Shown: positions 7,128 to 9,015 of the stretch, piece by piece | Position numbering within the stretch: the stretch's first letter is position 1 | Layout of the letters: each line of letters begins with the position of its first letter | Source: Cyanobium sp. NIES-981 | GTDB lineage: Bacteria > Cyanobacteriota > Cyanobacteriia > PCC-6307 > Cyanobiaceae | NCBI GenBank assembly: GCA_945907085.1 | Contig: CAMDSS010000061.1 | Span: forward strand, 1-9,015 | Length of the DNA: 9,015 nucleotides | Reading direction: 5' to 3' | Translations under genes and position numbers: made by a program | Notes under the pieces: generated by a model | What the model was told of the DNA's origin: nothing | Databases searched by the model: none | The model's input: the letters and a program-made list of their open reading frames with translations, nothing else

Positions 7128-7595
7128 TCACTCGGTGGGAGTCACCAGCCGCACGCTGATCAAGTCACAGCGTGGGATGCGCTTGGTGCGGCCTCGCAGG
7201 TTGAGGTGCACGGAGGTGTCGTCGCGTTCGAGCAAAAGCCCTTCGCTGCAGACGGTTTCGCCTTTGGCATCGCGGAATTGCACTTCGATCGGGAAGCCGC
7301 GAAAACTGCGGAAATCCCGGTCGTCCTGCAGCTCGTCGCTGACACCAGGACTGCTGACTTCCAAAACATAGGCGTCAGCGAGCAGTCCGGCCGCATCCAT
7401 CGCCTCGCCGAGGGGTGCGCTCAAGGAGGCACATTCGTCGAGGCTGATGTCGCTGCCATCGGTGCGTTGCACCAGGACCTGGACTGTCATCGGGATGCGA
7501 TGACTCAGCACTTGAACCCCAACGACCGCAAAGCCGACCTGGGCGGCTGCGCCTTGGGCAAGCCGTTCGAGTTCGGAGTTGAGCGGATCGGGCAA
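7128..7595 (-). CDS. rimP: Ribosome maturation factor RimP
   Basis: RimP assists maturation of the 30S ribosomal subunit. The 155-residue length is normal. The N-terminal alpha/beta domain ends in the family signature LEVSSPGVSDEL (about residues 78-89), followed by DFRSFRGFPIEVQF, which opens the SH3-like C-terminal domain. The chosen start is TTG 7595, giving MPDPLNSELERLA, which matches the MPHPL-type N-terminus I recall for cyanobacterial RimP. The frame is open further upstream but without a good ATG or GTG, and no Shine-Dalgarno is visible. It is the first gene of the apparent rimP-nusA-ylxR-infB unit. The 158 bp upstream are rich in inverted repeats that could sit in its leader. Confidence 0.95.
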   Translation of the reverse strand: MPDPLNSELERLAQGAAAQVGFAVVGVQVLSHRIPMTVQVLVQRTDGSDISLDECASLSAPLGEAMDAAGLLADAYVLEVSSPGVSDELQDDRDFRSFRGFPIEVQFRDAKGETVCSEGLLLERDDTSVHLNLRGRTKRIPRCDLISVRLVTPTE

Positions 7596-7636
7596 AACTG
7601 CTGGTGCAGGTAGGGCGGTGAAGCCCGCCGGCTGCT

Positions 7637-7654
7637 GCAGTTTTAAAAAACTGC
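7637..7654. repeat. Palindrome GCAGTTTT-AA-AAAACTGC
   Basis: Perfect 8-bp arms flank a 2-bp centre, 42 bp upstream of the rimP TTG start. The symmetry and AT-rich centre suggest an operator or promoter-associated protein-binding site. It does not match the cyanobacterial LexA or NtcA consensus as I know them. Confidence 0.6.
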
Positions 7655-7670
7655 CCTTGGTTCTGGTCTA

Positions 7671-7686
7671 TGGGGTGCAAACCCCA
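7671..7686. repeat. Hairpin TGGGGT-GCAA-ACCCCA
   Basis: Perfect 6-bp arms flank a 4-nt loop. Read on the plus strand the loop is GCAA, a GNRA tetraloop; on the minus strand, which is the likely rimP leader strand, it is TTGC. It lies 75 bp upstream of the rimP start. Confidence 0.6.
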
Positions 7687-7768
7687 ACCGACTGGAATCA
7701 AAGGAAATGCCCGCCGGGCATAGCGTCACCTTACGGGATGACCGCTGGCGATTTCAGTCGGCGGTTGG
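7684..7768 (-). repeat. Long-range inverted repeat around an inner palindrome
   Basis: The outer arm CCAACCGACTGGAATC (7684-7699) is repeated inverted at 7750-7768, with one mismatch and a 3-nt insertion. The second arm includes the last codons of the 96-residue gene. Inside lies the palindrome ATGCCCG-C-CGGGCAT (7707-7721). On the minus strand that folds to a 6-bp stem with a 3-nt loop followed by TTCCTTTG. Together they could form a branched structure at the 3' end of the minus-strand gene or in the rimP leader. The first outer arm shares three bases (7684-7686) with the hairpin at 7671-7686, so the two are partly exclusive. Confidence 0.55.
7702..7721 (-). terminator. Possible weak intrinsic terminator of the 96-residue gene
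   Basis: Thirty-two bases past the stop at 7754, the minus strand reads ATGCCC-GGC-GGGCAT followed by TTCCTTT. The stem is short and the U tract is broken, so termination may be partial. If transcription reads through, rimP and downstream genes would share this transcript. Confidence 0.35.
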
Positions 7769-8044
7769 CTCGACCGCCCCGGGCATGGGGGGCAGTTGGA
7801 TCACGGGGGCTTCGGCGAAGTAATCGTTGGGCTGCACGGTGCCCCGCAGGCTGGTGTCCTGGTTGAGGCACTGCCCCTTTTGCTCATCGCTGCGCAGGTA
7901 CTGGCACACCCGGGCCCAAAGCTTGGCGCGGGTTCCGGGTGCCCCTTGGCTGAAATGCACCAGGTCGTTGCCCCCCACCATGCCCTGGATTTCCACTTGG
8001 CAGAGGCTGCAACGTTGGCGGCTGCCGGGGGGGATTGCGGGCAT
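7754..8044 (-). CDS. Uncharacterised 96-residue protein with four cysteines
   Basis: I do not recognise a named domain; the sequence looks like a conserved picocyanobacterial hypothetical. ATG 8044 is chosen because TAAGGA lies 4 nt upstream. The frame stays open to 8161, but that extra segment is Arg/Ser/Pro-rich and unlike the rest. The protein begins MPAIPPGSRQRCSLCQVEIQ; C12 and C15 form a CxxC knuckle, with C47, C59 and H30 as further possible metal ligands. The core GNDLVHFSQG and TRAKLWARVCQYLRSDEQK is compact and polar, with no signal peptide or membrane helix. The C-terminal 25 residues are Pro-rich and probably flexible. A small zinc-binding protein is a reasonable guess, but the function is unknown. 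It is divergent from the protease gene and codirectional with rimP. Confidence 0.82.
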   Translation of the reverse strand: MPAIPPGSRQRCSLCQVEIQGMVGGNDLVHFSQGAPGTRAKLWARVCQYLRSDEQKGQCLNQDTSLRGTVQPNDYFAEAPVIQLPPMPGAVEPTAD

Positions 8045-8167
8045 GGCGTCCTTAAGGAATGGCGAGCAACTTAGGCGGCTTGCATGGGGTGATGGCAACC
8101 GTCCCTGGTGCCCGGGCGGTCCCCCTAGCCTGGATCGATTGCTTGTTCGGCTGTCAGCCAAAGGCCC
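8045..8167. promoter_or_regulatory. Divergent intergenic region between the 96-residue gene and the protease
   Basis: Both genes must start within or near these 123 bp. On the minus strand TTGCCA and TAAGTT, 19 nt apart, are the best promoter-like pair for the 96-residue gene, but the match is poor. I see no convincing promoter for the protease and no clear operator. Confidence 0.3.
8049..8054 (-). promoter_or_regulatory. Ribosome binding site (TAAGGA) of the 96-residue gene
   Basis: TAAGGA on the minus strand is followed by CGCC and ATG 8044. It decides the start against the longer reading frame that is open upstream. Confidence 0.6.
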
Positions 8168-9015
8168 TTGAACTGGTTGTCGCTTGTGTCTGCCCTGCTA
8201 TTTGGGCTGTTCTCCCTCCTAGGGGCCCCTATGGCGTGGGCCGATCCAGTGGTGTGGGCTGATCCAGCTCCAGAAGCCCTGCCTGCCCCTGCCTTGGTTG
8301 CCCAGGCCCCTGGTTTGGTTGCCGAGGCCCACAGCTTTGTGGCCGATGCAGCCAGGGTTGTGGCCCCTGCGGTGGTGCGCATCGACACCGAGCGCGATGT
8401 GGCCCGTCAGCCGTTTGATCCGGTGATGCTGGATCCGTTCCTTCGGGATCTCCTCGGCGATCCGGCCGGCAGCATGCGCGAGCGGGGGCAAGGCTCGGGG
8501 GTGGTGATTGACGCGGCAAAGGGGCTGGTGCTCACCAATGCCCACGTGGTGGATCAGGTGGACGGGGTGGAGGTCACCCTGGCTGATGGCCGCCAGCTCG
8601 ATGGCGTCGTCGTTGGAGCTGATCCCGTCACGGATTTAGCGGTGGTGCGGCTCGAGGCCACCCCCCGGCTCAAGGCAGCGCCCTTGGGGGATTCCGAAGC
8701 CCTCGTGGTGGGGGATTGGGCGATTGCCATGGGGAGTCCCTATGGCCTGGAGCGCACCGTGACCCTTGGAATCATCAGCAGCTTGCACCGCGATATCCAC
8801 AGCCTGGGCTTTGCCGATAAGCGGCTTGATCTGATCCAAACCGATGCGGCGATCAACCCGGGCAATTCCGGTGGGCCCTTGATCAACGCTCGCGGCCAGG
8901 TGGTTGGCATCAACACCCTGGTGCGTTCCGGGCCTGGGGCTGGCTTGGGTTTTGCGATTCCGATCAACTTGGCCAAGGGCGTGGCCCAGCAACTCAGCGA
9001 CGGCGTCCAGGTGCT
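8168..9015 (+). CDS. Secreted HtrA/Deg-family serine protease, N-terminal part
   Basis: The frame is open from 8129 and continues past the right edge. The first usable starts are TTG 8168 and TTG 8177; AAAGG at 8160-8164 is too close to the first and far from the second, so the start is uncertain. Either gives a hydrophobic signal peptide (SALLFGLFSLLGAPMAWA) with likely cleavage after AWA, so the protein is exported to periplasm or lumen. ATG 8231 would lose it. The trypsin-like domain has the full triad, counted from 8168: H126 in TNAHVV, D156 in DPVTDLAVV and S234 in GNSGGP. IDTERD and GQGSGVVID are also typical. Spacing of the triad matches DegP-type proteases, which degrade or refold damaged proteins. 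The PDZ domain expected next lies beyond the window. Closest cyanobacterial relatives would be HhoA, HhoB or HtrA; which one cannot be told here. Confidence 0.93.
   Translation, partial: MNWLSLVSALLFGLFSLLGAPMAWADPVVWADPAPEALPAPALVAQAPGLVAEAHSFVADAARVVAPAVVRIDTERDVARQPFDPVMLDPFLRDLLGDPAGSMRERGQGSGVVIDAAKGLVLTNAHVVDQVDGVEVTLADGRQLDGVVVGADPVTDLAVVRLEATPRLKAAPLGDSEALVVGDWAIAMGSPYGLERTVTLGIISSLHRDIHSLGFADKRLDLIQTDAAINPGNSGGPLINARGQVVGINTLVRSGPGAGLGFAIPINLAKGVAQQLSDGVQV

Noticed and set aside
8045..8161. An N-terminal extension of the 96-residue protein to an ATG at 8161.
   Set aside because: The extension is Arg/Ser/Pro-rich and has no conserved look, while ATG 8044 has a well-placed TAAGGA.

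Overview
The window reads as a stretch of chromosome from a GC-rich picocyanobacterium of the Synechococcus/Cyanobium type. Four things support this. The translation genes run in the order rimP, nusA, ylxR, infB. Directly behind infB is a gene of the cyanobacterial 'low-complexity tail membrane protein' type. There is a small DUF3493 (LPA1/Rep27-like) membrane protein, a family tied to oxygenic phototrophs. One copy of the cyanobacterial HIP1 octamer GCGATCGC is also present. The taxonomic call rests on recalled family knowledge, not on a database search.

Layout, left to right. Positions 1-473 (minus) hold the N-terminal part of a multi-spanning membrane protein, probably of the Sap/GAP (PF11139-like) family; it starts with TTG and runs off the left edge. 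A strong 11-bp hairpin and a run of ten C residues lie between it and a tRNA-Thr(CGU) gene (640-710, minus). The small DUF3493 gene (760-1008, plus) diverges from the tRNA. Its 3' end overlaps, tail to tail, the 3' end of the low-complexity tail membrane protein gene (931-1947, minus).

Positions 7595 down to 931 on the minus strand form one apparent transcription unit: rimP (30S maturation), nusA (transcription elongation and termination factor), ylxR/rnpM (small RNA-binding protein), infB (initiation factor IF-2) and the low-complexity tail membrane protein. nusA and ylxR overlap by 4 nt, and only 8 nt separate infB from the membrane protein gene, so translational coupling is likely. The first four genes tie ribosome maturation, transcript elongation, RNA processing and translation initiation together. 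The role of the fifth is unknown.

On the right, a 96-residue cysteine-containing conserved-looking protein (7754-8044, minus) lies upstream of rimP, and a secreted HtrA/Deg serine protease (from about 8168, plus, cut by the right edge) diverges from it. The 158-bp gap upstream of rimP is unusually rich in inverted repeats. Most of the window is ordinary housekeeping DNA, and I see no undescribed multi-gene system. The points most worth checking are the palindrome cluster before rimP, the convergent coding overlap, the C10 tract with hairpin, and the two small proteins of unknown role.
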